From Sphingomonas flavescens (lineage in GTDB: Bacteria > Pseudomonadota > Alphaproteobacteria > Sphingomonadales > Sphingomonadaceae), in assembly GCF_030866745.1 (NCBI RefSeq), contig NZ_CP133016.1, forward strand, positions 558,001 through 622,000: a stretch of DNA of 64,000 bases, in the 5' to 3' direction. This document shows, piece by piece, positions 8,179-18,300 of the stretch; positions within the stretch are counted from its first letter, which is position 1, and the number at the start of each line of letters is the position of its first letter. A model generated the notes under the pieces. The model was given only the letters and a program-made list of their open reading frames with translations, ran no database searches and was not told the DNA's origin. The position numbers were made by a program, and so were the translations under genes.

Positions 8179-8733
8179 CTAGCGGCCGTTGGTCATTCCC
8201 TTGCGACCCTGCAATTCCTCCCACGGCTGACGCAACTCATCGGTTTGCCTGCCCCATTCGCGCTTCGTCATGCAGGTGCGTTCGACTCCCCCGATGGTGC
8301 CCGTCCGAATGGCTTTCTTACAGACAACGGTGTCGAGATCTGACGAGGCCATGACCTTCGGCGCCGTCAGCGCCGCCGTGCTTCCCGGAAGCTTCCACGC
8401 AATCACCCCCTCGCTCGTGCGCGCCTGAGAGGCCGACTGGCCCGGGAGCGGCTTGAATTCCGCATGCATCGTGATGAGGTTGCAGGTTTCGGCATCCAGC
8501 AACGGATGGCCACTGCTGTGCGTGACCTTGCATTCGGTCACATATCCTTTGCCGTCGACTGTAACCTTGAACCCGACCGCGCCTTCTTCTTTGGCCGCAA
8601 TTGCGCGAGCGGGGTACAGCTTCTGGAAGATTTCCCAGTTTTGCGCGTTCTGAGCGGCTCTATCAGGAGCCTGCGCAAACGATGCGGTCGACAGCGCAGC
8701 TACGATCGGTATCGCCAGCACAGATTTGATCAT
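8179..8733 (-). CDS. Secreted TonB-C-like protein (paralogue 1)
   Basis: 184 residues. A signal peptide (MIKSVLAIPIVAALSTASFA) is followed by a TonB C-terminal-like domain: EGAVGFKVTVDGKGYVTEC then SSGHPLLDAETC, the usual SxG-xxLD pattern. There is no inner-membrane anchor and no Pro-rich spacer, so it cannot work as a classical energy transducer. The C-terminal part has a conserved CKK, ERTCM and LQGRKG shared with the next gene upstream. I chose ATG 8733, with AAGGGG upstream, over the GTG one codon earlier. It is clearly a tandem duplicate of 8785-9423. Function is unknown; periplasmic location is inferred. Confidence 0.7.
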   Translation of the reverse strand: MIKSVLAIPIVAALSTASFAQAPDRAAQNAQNWEIFQKLYPARAIAAKEEGAVGFKVTVDGKGYVTECKVTHSSGHPLLDAETCNLITMHAEFKPLPGQSASQARTSEGVIAWKLPGSTAALTAPKVMASSDLDTVVCKKAIRTGTIGGVERTCMTKREWGRQTDELRQPWEELQGRKGMTNGR

Positions 8734-8784
8734 CACACACCCCTTCGTTTGATCGAGCCGCAGGATCTGACTGCGCCTACGTTC

Positions 8785-9423
8785 CTACTTCGGATTTTGA
8801 GTTGCAAGGGCCTTTAAATACTCCTGCTGAGCAATGGAGTCACAAGTGGGCCCTTGGCACATGCCTTCGCTTGTAAAGCCTCGGCGCCCCTGCAACTCTT
8901 GAAACGTCTGCCGGTACTCGTCTGACCGTTTGGCCCATTCGGAACTGGTCATGCACGTACGCTCCACCGCCGCGAGCGTGCCGACGCGAACGTTCTTCTT
9001 GCAGACGACCTTCTCCGGCTTCTGATCGCCTGTCAGCAGAATTGGTCTGATTGGTTCCGGGGTCCGGCCCGGGATGGTCCAGTTTACGACACCTTCCGCC
9101 GTCTGCTGCGTGAGATGGCCGCTCGCATCTCTCGCGGACTTGAATTCCGCATGCAGCATAATGAGCTGGCATGTCTCGATATCGAGCAGAGGATGGCCGC
9201 TTCCGTGGGTGACTTCGCACTCGGTCGCATGCGCATCCTTGTCCAATCGGACTACGAAGAACACGGCGCCCTGCTCACCCGCAGCAAGGGCGCGTGGCGG
9301 GTAATTTTGAAATACGATTTCGCGGATCTGGCGAGCGCCATTATCGGTGGCGCCGGAAGCCGTGGCGGAAGCACCCTGCAGCATTGAAACCGCAAGGGCG
9401 GCGCAACACAATGCCCTGTTCAT
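8785..9423 (-). CDS. Secreted TonB-C-like protein (paralogue 2)
   Basis: 212 residues from ATG 9423, selected for its AGGAGAA ribosome site and immediate signal peptide (MNRALCCAALAVSM); the open frame to 9462 adds an unlikely charged tail. The domain matches its neighbour: EQGAVFFVVRLDKD, SGHPLLDIETC, VVCKKNVRVGTL, ERTCM and LQGRRG. It has an extra C-terminal tail of about 25 residues with two more cysteines (CQGPTC). The 51-bp gap to the second copy suggests one transcript. Like its paralogue it has a TonB-C fold signature without a membrane anchor. Confidence 0.7.
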   Translation of the reverse strand: MNRALCCAALAVSMLQGASATASGATDNGARQIREIVFQNYPPRALAAGEQGAVFFVVRLDKDAHATECEVTHGSGHPLLDIETCQLIMLHAEFKSARDASGHLTQQTAEGVVNWTIPGRTPEPIRPILLTGDQKPEKVVCKKNVRVGTLAAVERTCMTSSEWAKRSDEYRQTFQELQGRRGFTSEGMCQGPTCDSIAQQEYLKALATQNPK

Positions 9424-9510
9424 GAGCTTCTCCTGTCTTGGACAAGAGACGCCTTTTACCACTTTCTCGGCGCGGGCGCGCTGATCATCTGCTGATCGAA
9501 ACCTGATCCC

Positions 9511-10710
9511 TTAGTAAAGTAGGAAGTCCTGCCGATGCGCCGCCCATTCGCATTCGTCCGGAATCGTCAGCTCGTCGAGGTCCGACGCCTGGGCGCCCTC
9601 ATCGTCGACCCACTCGCGCAGCAGCGGAGAGCCATTGATCACATCGATCGCCAGCTTCTCGAACTCATACTCGTAAGGGAAGTCGCGCCAAAGATCGTAA
9701 TCCGGATAGAGATTTCGGATGGCCTTGAATGCCAACGACTGCAGCCGCCATGGCCTGAAAGCCTGATGATCGTAGGCGGCGCCTTCTGCGTGGATGAAAA
9801 GGCCGCGGCACATCTCGCCCACGTGCTTGTGAAACGTGGGCTGGAACGTCGTGTCGCGAAGCGTGCAGCCCCGTAGCCATTCGGGCGCCAGGCGCTGCAT
9901 TTCGGCAAGAATGCGGTTCGGCTCCAGATCCGGTGCACCAAACAGCTCGAGCGCCCGCGTCGTGCCCCTGCCCTCGCTAAGCGTTGTGCCCTCAAGCATC
10001 ACCGTCCCGGCATAGGCGCGCGCCATGTTGACGTTGGCGGCATTGGGACTCGGGTTGATCCAGACGCGCTCGGGCGGCCAGCCGTATCCGGGTCCTGCTT
10101 CGGGTTCCCAACCCTGCATTTCGATCACGCGATAATCGACGTCGAGCTTGAAGTGCTCGATAAACCACTTCCCAAGCTCGCCGAGCGTTAGGCCGTGACG
10201 CATCGGGATCGGGCCGGCCCCAACGAAGCTCTCCCAACCGGGCCGCAAGGTCAGACCTTCGATCGGACGCCCAGCAGGATTCGGGCGATCCAACACCCAG
10301 ACAGACTTGCCATGTTCCGCCGCGGCTTCAAGCACGTACAGCAGCGTCGTGATAAAGGTGTAGATGCGGCAGCCAAGGTCCTGCAGGTCGATAAGGATAG
10401 TATCGAAAGTGCCCATCGACTGCCCGGTCGGACGGCGAACTTCGCCGTAAAGGCTGAACACCGGAATGTTGTGGACTGGATCAGTGAAGTCGTCGGACTC
10501 AACCATATTGTCCTGCTTGTCGCCGCGGAGCCCGTGCTGGGGACCGAAGGCTGCAGTCAGGTTCAGCCCGGCAGCCGCCAGCGCATCGACGCTATGCGTG
10601 AGGTCGCGCGTCACCGAAGCGGGGTGCGCGAGGATGGCAACTCGCTTGCCCTCCAGCGGCCGGCGAAGCTCGGGCTCGGCAATGAGCCGATCAATACCGA
10701 ATAGGGTCAT
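9511..10710 (-). CDS. DUF1343 protein, NamZ-like exo-beta-N-acetylmuramidase
   Basis: 399 residues, the full length of the family. DUF1343 proteins include NamZ, which removes MurNAc from the non-reducing end of peptidoglycan fragments. Seen here are FGPQHGLRGDKQDNM, FSLYGEVRRPT, LDRPNPAGR, ERVWINPSPN and GTTLSEGRGTTRALE, all family hallmarks. In the NamZ proteins I recall, the first motif reads PEHG; here Glu is replaced by Gln, so this may be a distinct subfamily. No signal peptide is present, so it is probably cytoplasmic. The MurNAc kinase AmgK and uridylyltransferase MurU elsewhere in the window could use its product. It lies 9 nt after the DOMON-like gene. Confidence 0.82.
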   Translation of the reverse strand: MTLFGIDRLIAEPELRRPLEGKRVAILAHPASVTRDLTHSVDALAAAGLNLTAAFGPQHGLRGDKQDNMVESDDFTDPVHNIPVFSLYGEVRRPTGQSMGTFDTILIDLQDLGCRIYTFITTLLYVLEAAAEHGKSVWVLDRPNPAGRPIEGLTLRPGWESFVGAGPIPMRHGLTLGELGKWFIEHFKLDVDYRVIEMQGWEPEAGPGYGWPPERVWINPSPNAANVNMARAYAGTVMLEGTTLSEGRGTTRALELFGAPDLEPNRILAEMQRLAPEWLRGCTLRDTTFQPTFHKHVGEMCRGLFIHAEGAAYDHQAFRPWRLQSLAFKAIRNLYPDYDLWRDFPYEYEFEKLAIDVINGSPLLREWVDDEGAQASDLDELTIPDECEWAAHRQDFLLY

Positions 10711-10719
10711 GACCGCTGC

Positions 10720-11256
10720 TTAAGGCAGGCGGGCGGTGAAGCAAGCGGGGTCATGGAAGTCCGGCTTATCGCCCTCGGGATGCGCCAGCGCCCAGTAGCT
10801 TTTCGTCCCGTCCCGTTCTTCAAGGATCGCAGAGAGACCGAGCTCCCACGATTGCGAGGCGACTGGGATCGTCGCGCCCAGCGCCCACCAGGTCATATTG
10901 TCTTCGAGCCGGACGTATGGAGCGGCCACATCCGCGTCGGTGCGTCCTGCGCGATGCGAAGTGAAATCGTAGGCAGCCCAATCTCCCGATGGCGCGAAGT
11001 TCCACTCACGGTATTCGCTCCGGCCGGGCGCGTGGAGCCATGCCTCGAGACAGGTTGTCTCCCAGAGATTCTCCGATCGCGACGGCTCGTCCGAAGTTGG
11101 CGGGAGCACGAACCGGCTCGCCGGTGCGCCGATTCCGAACCAGATGTTGGTCGAGCCGACCGCGCCGAGCGAAGCCGCATGGTCGATATTGACCCAGACC
11201 TTGAACGGCGGTCCTGATGAATGCGTGTCGGGGTGCGGCACGAGGTTCAGCTGCAT
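10720..11256 (-). CDS. DOMON-like domain protein
   Basis: 178 residues. The pattern LWETTCLEAWLHAPGRSEYREWNFAPSG in shortened form (ENLWETTCLEAWL, then YREWNFAPSG) and the beta-rich remainder resemble the DOMON-like or carbohydrate-binding family 9 type proteins seen in sphingomonads. Such domains bind sugars or haem; which applies here is not clear. No signal peptide is visible. It is the first gene of a two-gene unit with the NamZ-like protein, which supports a sugar-related role. It diverges from tyrS with only 45 bp between start codons. Confidence 0.65.
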   Translation of the reverse strand: MQLNLVPHPDTHSSGPPFKVWVNIDHAASLGAVGSTNIWFGIGAPASRFVLPPTSDEPSRSENLWETTCLEAWLHAPGRSEYREWNFAPSGDWAAYDFTSHRAGRTDADVAAPYVRLEDNMTWWALGATIPVASQSWELGLSAILEERDGTKSYWALAHPEGDKPDFHDPACFTARLP

Positions 11257-11301
11257 CGGCCCGGTGTAGCAGGGTCGCGCGAACGACGCTAAGCGCCGCG
11301 C

Positions 11302-12525
11302 ATGACGTCCTACAGTTCAACCTTGCTCAAGCTCCTCGACGAGCGAGGGTATATCCACCAGCTGACCGACGCGGCGGCATTCGATGCGCTTGCCGCCCGC
11401 GAGCCGGTCAGCGCCTACATCGGCTTCGATGCCACAGCATCGAGCCTGCACGTAGGCAGCTTGGTGCAGATCATGATGCTCCGGCGGCTGCAGCAATCCG
11501 GTCATCGCCCCATCGTGCTGATGGGCGGCGGGACGACTAAGGTCGGCGATCCGTCGGGCAAGGACGAGAGCCGCAAGCTGCTGACGGAGGAGCAGATCAA
11601 CGCGAACATTGCCGGCATCCGTCGGGTGTTCGAGCGGTTCCTGACGTTCGGCGACGGTCCGAACGACGCCATGATGGTCAATAATGCTGATTGGCTCGAC
11701 AGGCTGGAATACATTCCCTTTTTGCGCGACGTCGGGCGTCATTTCACGATCAACCGCATGCTGACCTTCGACAGCGTCCGCCTGCGGCTCGACCGTGAGC
11801 AGCCACTGACGTTCCTCGAATTCAATTACATGATTTTGCAAGCATACGATTTCCTGGAATTGTCCCGACGCGCAGGCTGCCGTGCCCAGATGGGCGGATC
11901 GGATCAGTGGGGAAATATCGTCAACGGCATCGAGCTCGGACGCCGGGTGGATGGCGCGGAGTTATTCGGCGTAACGACGCCGCTGATCACCACCGCCGAC
12001 GGCGCGAAAATGGGTAAAACCGCGCAGGGCGCGGTGTGGCTGGATGAGCAACTCCTGAGCCCATATGATTATTGGCAGTTCTGGCGGAACACGCAGGACG
12101 CCGATGTAGGGCGCTTCCTGCGGCTTTTCACGGATGTTCCAGTTGATGAGGTCGCGCGGCTTGAGGCTTTGCCCGGGGCCGAAATTAATCAGGCAAAGAT
12201 TGTGCTGGCGACAGAAGCGACAGCAATGCTGCACGGTCGCGACGCGGCGCAGAAGGCAGAGCAGGCCGCGGCGGAAACCTTCGCCGGGCGCGGTGCGAGT
12301 GCTGACTTGCCTACCCTCCGTACGGGCGGGTCGATTGCCGTTCTCTCGGCGCTGACAGGCTTGGGTTTCTGCGCTTCCAACGGCGAGGCCAAGCGCAAGA
12401 TCGCGGAGGGCGCGGTAAAGCTCGACGATCAGGCGGTCAGCGACCCCGCGCTGCAGATCTCAATTGGCGACGCGCCGGTGAAGCTGAGCCTCGGCAAGAA
12501 GAAACACGGTCTGCTCGTTCGCTAG
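11302..12525 (+). CDS. tyrS: Tyrosyl-tRNA synthetase
   Basis: 407 residues. It charges tRNA-Tyr. Class I signature sequences are present as LHVGS (about 49-53, the HIGH motif) and KMGKT (236-240, the KMSKS motif). The tyrosine-binding [13 protein letters not shown] and the GGSDQWGNI motif are typical of bacterial TyrRS. The C-terminal S4-like RNA-binding domain (about 340-407) is present. The stop overlaps the convergent DMT exporter by 4 nt. Confidence 0.97.
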   Translation: MTSYSSTLLKLLDERGYIHQLTDAAAFDALAAREPVSAYIGFDATASSLHVGSLVQIMMLRRLQQSGHRPIVLMGGGTTKVGDPSGKDESRKLLTEEQINANIAGIRRVFERFLTFGDGPNDAMMVNNADWLDRLEYIPFLRDVGRHFTINRMLTFDSVRLRLDREQPLTFLEFNYMILQAYDFLELSRRAGCRAQMGGSDQWGNIVNGIELGRRVDGAELFGVTTPLITTADGAKMGKTAQGAVWLDEQLLSPYDYWQFWRNTQDADVGRFLRLFTDVPVDEVARLEALPGAEINQAKIVLATEATAMLHGRDAAQKAEQAAAETFAGRGASADLPTLRTGGSIAVLSALTGLGFCASNGEAKRKIAEGAVKLDDQAVSDPALQISIGDAPVKLSLGKKKHGLLVR

Positions 12526-12971
12526 CTGCGTCGCACCAAGACTACGCCAGCTACCACCAAAGCAGCGCCGAGAAGGCGGCCCAAGCTAACCGGTTCGCGC
12601 GGCAGGCCGAGCGCACCGATGTGGTCGAGCCACAGTGCCATGGCGATCTGTCCGGCAATGCCGATGGTGATCAGCGAGGCGAGCCCGATCTTCGGCGCCG
12701 CATAGGCTGCAACCGCGACATAGGTGGCACCGTACAGCCCGCCCATCCACGCATACCAGGGCAAGCCAGCAAAGGACGCCGCCGGCGGCTTGTTTCCGCC
12801 GGCAAGCCAAGCCGCAAAGAGAGCGATCGTCCCGACCGCAAAGGAGACCAGTGCCGCCAGTACCGGCGACCCGCCGGCCTTCGCGAGCATTGCGTTCGTC
12901 GGGGCTTGAACAGCGATCATGCCCCCCGCGAAGATAACGAGCAAAACCGGTAATATGGCGACGGGATTCAT
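12522..12971 (-). CDS. DMT-family (YdcZ/DUF606) membrane transporter
   Basis: 149 residues with about five hydrophobic helices (near 1-23, 32-60, 70-93, 98-115 and 130-146). [20 protein letters not shown] and the tail [19 protein letters not shown] resemble the half-size DMT exporters of the YdcZ/DUF606 family. Such half-transporters likely dimerise; the substrate is unknown. It follows recG by 9 nt on the same strand, so it is probably co-transcribed. Confidence 0.8.
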   Translation of the reverse strand: MNPVAILPVLLVIFAGGMIAVQAPTNAMLAKAGGSPVLAALVSFAVGTIALFAAWLAGGNKPPAASFAGLPWYAWMGGLYGATYVAVAAYAAPKIGLASLITIGIAGQIAMALWLDHIGALGLPREPVSLGRLLGAALVVAGVVLVRRS

Positions 12972-12980
12972 TGAAGCTCC

Positions 12981-15041
12981 TCAACCGGAGCGGATCAGGT
13001 CGACCGCCTGATCGCGCTCAAATAGATAAAGGCAAACGCGCGCGGCTTGGCCGCGTGGGCCCTTGAGACCGCCATCGCGGTCGAGCAGGAGTTGCGCGTC
13101 GCTCTGCGCGATTGGGGCAAGCGCCTGCACATCTTCCGCTGTGGCGATACGAAAGGCCTCCTCGCCAGACTGGCGGGTGCCGAGGATCTCGCCCGGCCCG
13201 CGCAGGCGCAGATCTTCTTCGGCAATGCGGAAGCCGTCGTTCGTTTCACGCATGAGCGCCAGGCGGGCGCGGCCGACCTCCGTGAGGTTCTGGCCCCGGA
13301 CCAGCAGACAAACACTCTTTCCGCTGCCTCGACCGACCCGACCCCGAAGCTGGTGCAACTGAGCCAGGCCAAACCGCTCGGCGCCTTCAATCACGATGAG
13401 CGTCGAATTGGGGACGTCGACACCGACTTCGATAACGGTCGTTGCGACCAAAAGCGCCAGTTCGCCGCCGGCGAAGCGGGCCATCACTGCATCCTTGTCG
13501 GGGCCTTTCATGCGGCCGTGCACGAGACCGACGCGATCCTCACCGAAACGAAGTTTCAGAATACGCGCCCGCTCCTCGGCAGCCGCGGCATCGGTCTTTT
13601 CGCTTTCTTCGACCAGCGGGCACACCCAATAGGCCTGGCCGCCGGCTTCGATGTGTCGACCAAGCCCCTCGATCACCTCGCCCAGCCGCTCCTCGCTGAT
13701 CACTCGCGTTTCAATCGGCGTCCGGCCCGGCGGCATCTCGTCGATCCGGCTGACGTCCATCTCGCCATATTGGGTGAGCGTCAGCGTGCGCGGGATCGGC
13801 GTAGCGGTCATGACCAGCAGATGCGGCGGCCGCTCGGCTTTTGCCGAAAGCAACAGGCGCTGGGAGACGCCGAACCGATGCTGTTCATCAATCACCGCGA
13901 GGCCGAGGCGCCTGTAGGTGACCTTCTCCTGGAAAATGGCGTGGGTGCCGACGAGGATATCGATCGAGCCGTCGGCCAGCCCCATCAGCACGCTGTCGCG
14001 CGACCGGCCTTTCTCACGACCCGTCAGGATCGCGACGCGGACGCCGATGCTGTCGAGTTGCTTGAGCAAGGTCGCATGATGTTGGCGCGCAAGGATTTCG
14101 GTCGGCGTGAGCAATGCGGCTTGCGCGCCGCTCTCGACAGCGGTGAGCATCGCTAGCAAGGCCACCAGCGTCTTACCCGAACCCACATCGCCTTGGAGGA
14201 GGCGCAGCATCGGCGCCTGCTGCGCCATGTCGCCACGGATCTCTTCGGAGACACGGCGCTGCGCGCCCGTGAGTTCGTACGGCAGGCTCAGCTTGCCGAT
14301 CAGGGCGCCCGTGCCTGCCAGCGGCGTCGTTCGATGGCGCCGCTGCGATTGACGCAGCAAAAGCAAGGCCAGCTGATTGGCGAAGACCTCGTCGTAAGCC
14401 AGCCGGCGCCGAGCGGTTTCCTCGCCCGGCTCTCGATGCGCCTGCGTAAGCGAGGCCCGCCAATCCGCCCAACTTTCGCGGCTGGCCAGGCCGGGCTCAA
14501 TCCACTCCGGCAGTTCCGGCGCGCGTTCCAGGGCGTCGCGGGCAAGTTCGCCGAGGCGGCGATTGGTCAGCCCTTCGGTCAGCGGATAGACGGGCTCACG
14601 CAACGCGGGCTGCACCCCCTGTCCCGGCTCGCTGACTTCGGGATGGATGATCTGCCACTCGTCGCCATAGGCTTCGAGCTTACCGGAAACCGTTCGCAGA
14701 TGACCGATTGGCAGGCTCCGTTTCGCCCAGCCTGGATTGTTGAAGTAGATGAGGCTGATCGTGTTGCCGTCGCCATCGGTAGCGAACACGCGTGTCGGCC
14801 CGCGCCCGGATCGATTTTCGCGCGTCTCGACCGGCGTCATGTCGAGGATCACGTTTCGCCCGAGCAGAACGGGAGATGCATGATCGGCGCGGATGCGTTC
14901 GATTGCGCCGGTCGGCAGGTGATAAAGCAGGTCGACGACGCGCGTCAGGCCCAGCTTTTTCAGCATCTTGGCAACCTGCGGCCCGACGCCTTTCAGCGTT
15001 TCCACCTCGGCGAAGAGCGGATTCAGAATTTCGGGCCGCAT
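12981..15041 (-). CDS. recG: ATP-dependent DNA helicase RecG
   Basis: 686 residues, normal for RecG. It remodels stalled replication forks and Holliday junctions. The N-terminal wedge domain opens with LKGVGPQVAKMLKKLG. Walker A is GDVGSGKT, Walker B is VIDEQHRFGV, and the C-terminal helicase motifs include IEGAERFGLAQLHQLRGRVG and the GEILGTRQSG block. It diverges from sdhE with a short gap and is followed by a DMT exporter gene. Confidence 0.97.
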   Translation of the reverse strand: MRPEILNPLFAEVETLKGVGPQVAKMLKKLGLTRVVDLLYHLPTGAIERIRADHASPVLLGRNVILDMTPVETRENRSGRGPTRVFATDGDGNTISLIYFNNPGWAKRSLPIGHLRTVSGKLEAYGDEWQIIHPEVSEPGQGVQPALREPVYPLTEGLTNRRLGELARDALERAPELPEWIEPGLASRESWADWRASLTQAHREPGEETARRRLAYDEVFANQLALLLLRQSQRRHRTTPLAGTGALIGKLSLPYELTGAQRRVSEEIRGDMAQQAPMLRLLQGDVGSGKTLVALLAMLTAVESGAQAALLTPTEILARQHHATLLKQLDSIGVRVAILTGREKGRSRDSVLMGLADGSIDILVGTHAIFQEKVTYRRLGLAVIDEQHRFGVSQRLLLSAKAERPPHLLVMTATPIPRTLTLTQYGEMDVSRIDEMPPGRTPIETRVISEERLGEVIEGLGRHIEAGGQAYWVCPLVEESEKTDAAAAEERARILKLRFGEDRVGLVHGRMKGPDKDAVMARFAGGELALLVATTVIEVGVDVPNSTLIVIEGAERFGLAQLHQLRGRVGRGSGKSVCLLVRGQNLTEVGRARLALMRETNDGFRIAEEDLRLRGPGEILGTRQSGEEAFRIATAEDVQALAPIAQSDAQLLLDRDGGLKGPRGQAARVCLYLFERDQAVDLIRSG

Positions 15042-15095
15042 GATTGACTGTTAGCGGCTCCGTCGACGCTCGCAATGAGGTCGGTTTCACCCTAC

Positions 15096-15371
15096 ATGCG
15101 CCCTATGCCCAACGACCTGGATTTGAAGCGCCTGGCATGGCGCGCGCATCATCGCGGCACGAAGGAAGCGGATCTGATGATCGGTGGCTTCTTCGACGCG
15201 CATCACGCCGCTTGGACGACGGATGACTGCGCGCTGTTCTCCGAGATGCTCCATGAGCAGGATGTCGACATCATGTCCTGGGCGCTGGGAACCGCGACGC
15301 CGCCCGAGCGCTTCGCAGGTCCCATGATCGACGCATTGCAGAAGCTCGACTACATCCGGATTGCCAAGTGA
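15096..15371 (+). CDS. sdhE: FAD assembly factor SdhE
   Basis: About 91 residues from ATG 15096 (ATG 15075 and 15105 are alternatives). SdhE promotes covalent attachment of FAD to the succinate dehydrogenase flavoprotein. The signature RGTKEADLMIGGF corresponds to the RGxxExD-type motif needed for flavinylation, and the size is typical. It ends in a GTGA overlap with the start of mfd, so the two are translationally coupled. No sdh genes are nearby; linkage to recG and mfd is what I would expect in this order. Confidence 0.88.
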   Translation: MRPMPNDLDLKRLAWRAHHRGTKEADLMIGGFFDAHHAAWTTDDCALFSEMLHEQDVDIMSWALGTATPPERFAGPMIDALQKLDYIRIAK

Positions 15372-18300
15372 CTGAGCCCCTGCAGCGCGTAATCCTTGCC
15401 GACCGGCCCCTGACCCTGGCGGGTGTCCCGACCGGGTTCCTGCCGTGGCTGTCGGCCGATCTCGCGCGAGCCGCCGGCGGAACCGGTAAGGGCGGACGCG
15501 CCGTTGCCATTGTGGCCGACGAAGCCGCGATGCGTGCATTGGCCGAAACAGTTCCCCTGTTCGCGCCGGAAGTCGAAGTGCTGACTCTGCCGGGGTGGGA
15601 CTGCCTGCCATACGACCGAGCTTCCCCCGCCCTTCGGGTTATGGCCGAGCGCCTGGCGACGCTCAGCGCGCTACAAGCGAAGCGCGAGAAGCCGCAGTTG
15701 CTGATCACCACCGGAAGTGCCGCTTCGCAGCGATTGCTGACGGCATTCCGCGTCCGTCAGTTGACCCGCCGCATTGCAGAAGGCGAGCGCGTTGCGCGCG
15801 AGGCGTTGATCGAACAGCTCAATGCGCTTGGATACGAGCGCGCCGATACCGTCGCAGAACATGGCGAATATGCCGTCCGCGGCTCGCTGATCGACGTGTT
15901 TCCCGCGGGCGCGGAGTTTGCGCTGCGGCTCGACTTCTTCGGCGACGAGATCGACAGTCTGCGCAGGTTCGATCCCGCCGATCAGCGCTCGACCGACAGG
16001 GCCGACGCGTTTGTGCTGATGCCGGCTTCCGAGGCCCTGCTGGATGTCGATAGCATCAAGCGTTTCCGCTCGCGCTACCGCGAGGAGTTCGGCGCCACCG
16101 CCACCCAGGATCCACTGTATCAGGCCCTATCGGAAGGCCGCCGGATGGCGGGCATGGAGCATTGGCTACCGCTGCTGGAAGAGCGGCTAGAGACATTGTT
16201 CGATCATCTTGGCGATCATGACATTGTCTTCCGCGATACGGCCGCAGACCAGGCGCTGCAGAGCCGGCGCGAAGCCATCGAGGATTATTACCAGAACCGC
16301 GTTCGCGCGATGGAGGGCGAGCCGGGCAGCTACCGGCCGCTCGAGCCTGGAAAGCTTTATCTCACCGAACAGGAATGGACGCAGATCGTCGGTGACCGCC
16401 CTGTTCACCTTGCGTCGCCGTTTCCCGAGCCCGAGTCAGCCCGCATCATCGATTTCGGCGTGCAGCCCGCGCGCGACTTCGCGCCCGAGCGGGCTCAACA
16501 GGAGAACGTCTACGAAGCGGTCGCCAAGCATGTCGGCGAATTGCGGAAGAGCGGCCATAAGGTCGTCCTTGCAAGCTATACCCGAGGTGCGCGTGAACGC
16601 CTCGCAGGTCTGCTGGAAGACCACGGCCTCAAGTCGCAGAAGATGGCCGACAGCTGGCAGGAAGCGCTCGGCGTCAAGAATCAGCCCGCGCTGCTTGTGC
16701 TGCCTCTCGATCACGGTTTCACGACGCCAGAAGTTTCGGTGCTCACCGAGCAGGACATGCTCGGAGACCGCCTGGTCAGGCGGCGCAAGAAGCGCAAGGA
16801 CGCCTCGGCATTTCTCGAGGAGTTGGCGACGCTTTCGCCGGGCGATCTCGTCGTCCATGCCGACCATGGCATCGGTCGGTACGAGGGCCTGACGCAGATC
16901 AAGGTCGGCAACAGTCCGCATGATTGCGTCGCCCTTGAATATGCGCGCGGCAACAAGCTGTACGTCCCGGTCGAGAATATCGAGTTGCTGAGCCGCTACG
17001 GCAGCGAGAACGAGGGCGTAACGCTCGACAGCCTCGGCGGTGAGGCGTGGCAGCGGCGCAAGTCGCGGATGAAGGAGCGGATTCGCGAAATGGCGGGCGA
17101 GCTTATCAAGGTCGCCGCACTGCGCGCGACGCGGCCGGGCGTCATTGCAGAGCCGGACTCCAGCTATCCCGCCTTCGTCGATCGCTTCCCGTACGAGGAG
17201 ACGGACGACCAGGAGCGCGCGATCGCCGACGTCATCGAGGACCTAGGCGCGGGCAAACCGATGGACCGGCTCGTCTGCGGCGACGTGGGCTTCGGCAAAA
17301 CGGAGGTCGCGCTGCGAGCGGCGTTCGTGATGGCGATGACCGGAAAACAGGTAGCCTTGATCGGGCCGACCACCCTCCTCGCCCGCCAGCATTTCAAGAA
17401 CTTCGAGGAGCGGCTGCACGGTTTCCCGCTCAAGATTGGCCGCCTGTCGCGGCTGGTCCCCGCCGCCGAGGCCAAGAAAACAAAGGAGGGGCTGGCCGAC
17501 GGTACGGTCGATATCGTCATCGGCACGCACGCAATCCTGGCCAAGGGCATCGAATTCAAGCGGCTCGGCCTGGTGATCGTCGACGAGGAGCAGCATTTCG
17601 GGGTCACGCACAAAGAGCGGCTGAAGGCGCTGCGCGCCGACGTTCACGTGCTCACGCTAACTGCGACGCCGATTCCACGCACGCTGCAGATGGCGATGAG
17701 CGGGCTGCGCGAGCTATCCGTGATTCAGACACCGCCGGTCGATCGTCTTGCTGTCCGCACTTACGTTACGCCGTGGGACGGCGTGGTGCTGCGCGAGGCC
17801 CTGCTGCGCGAACATTATCGCGGCGGGCAGAGCTTCTTCGTCGCGCCGCGGATCGCCGATCTTCCTGACCTTGAAGAGTGGTTGCGGGAACAAGTGCCGG
17901 AAGTGAAATTCATCACCGCGCACGGCCAGATGAGCCCAACCGAGGTCGAGGAGCGAATGAGCGCTTTCTACGACCGCAAGTACGACGTACTTCTGTCGAC
18001 GACGATTGTCGAAAGCGGGCTTGATATTCCAACAGCGAATACGCTGATCGTGCACCGGTCGGACCGGTTCGGCCTAGCCCAGCTCTACCAACTTCGCGGT
18101 CGCGTTGGGCGTTCCAAGACCCGCGCCTACGCCTATCTGACCATGCCGGCGACGCGGTCGATTACCGAGGCGGCGCAGAAGCGGCTGCAGGTGTTGGCCG
18201 ACCTCGACAGTCTGGGCGCCGGCTTCCAGCTCGCCAGCCACGACCTCGACATTCGCGGTGCGGGCAATCTGCTTGGCGACGAGCAGTCCGGCCATATCAA

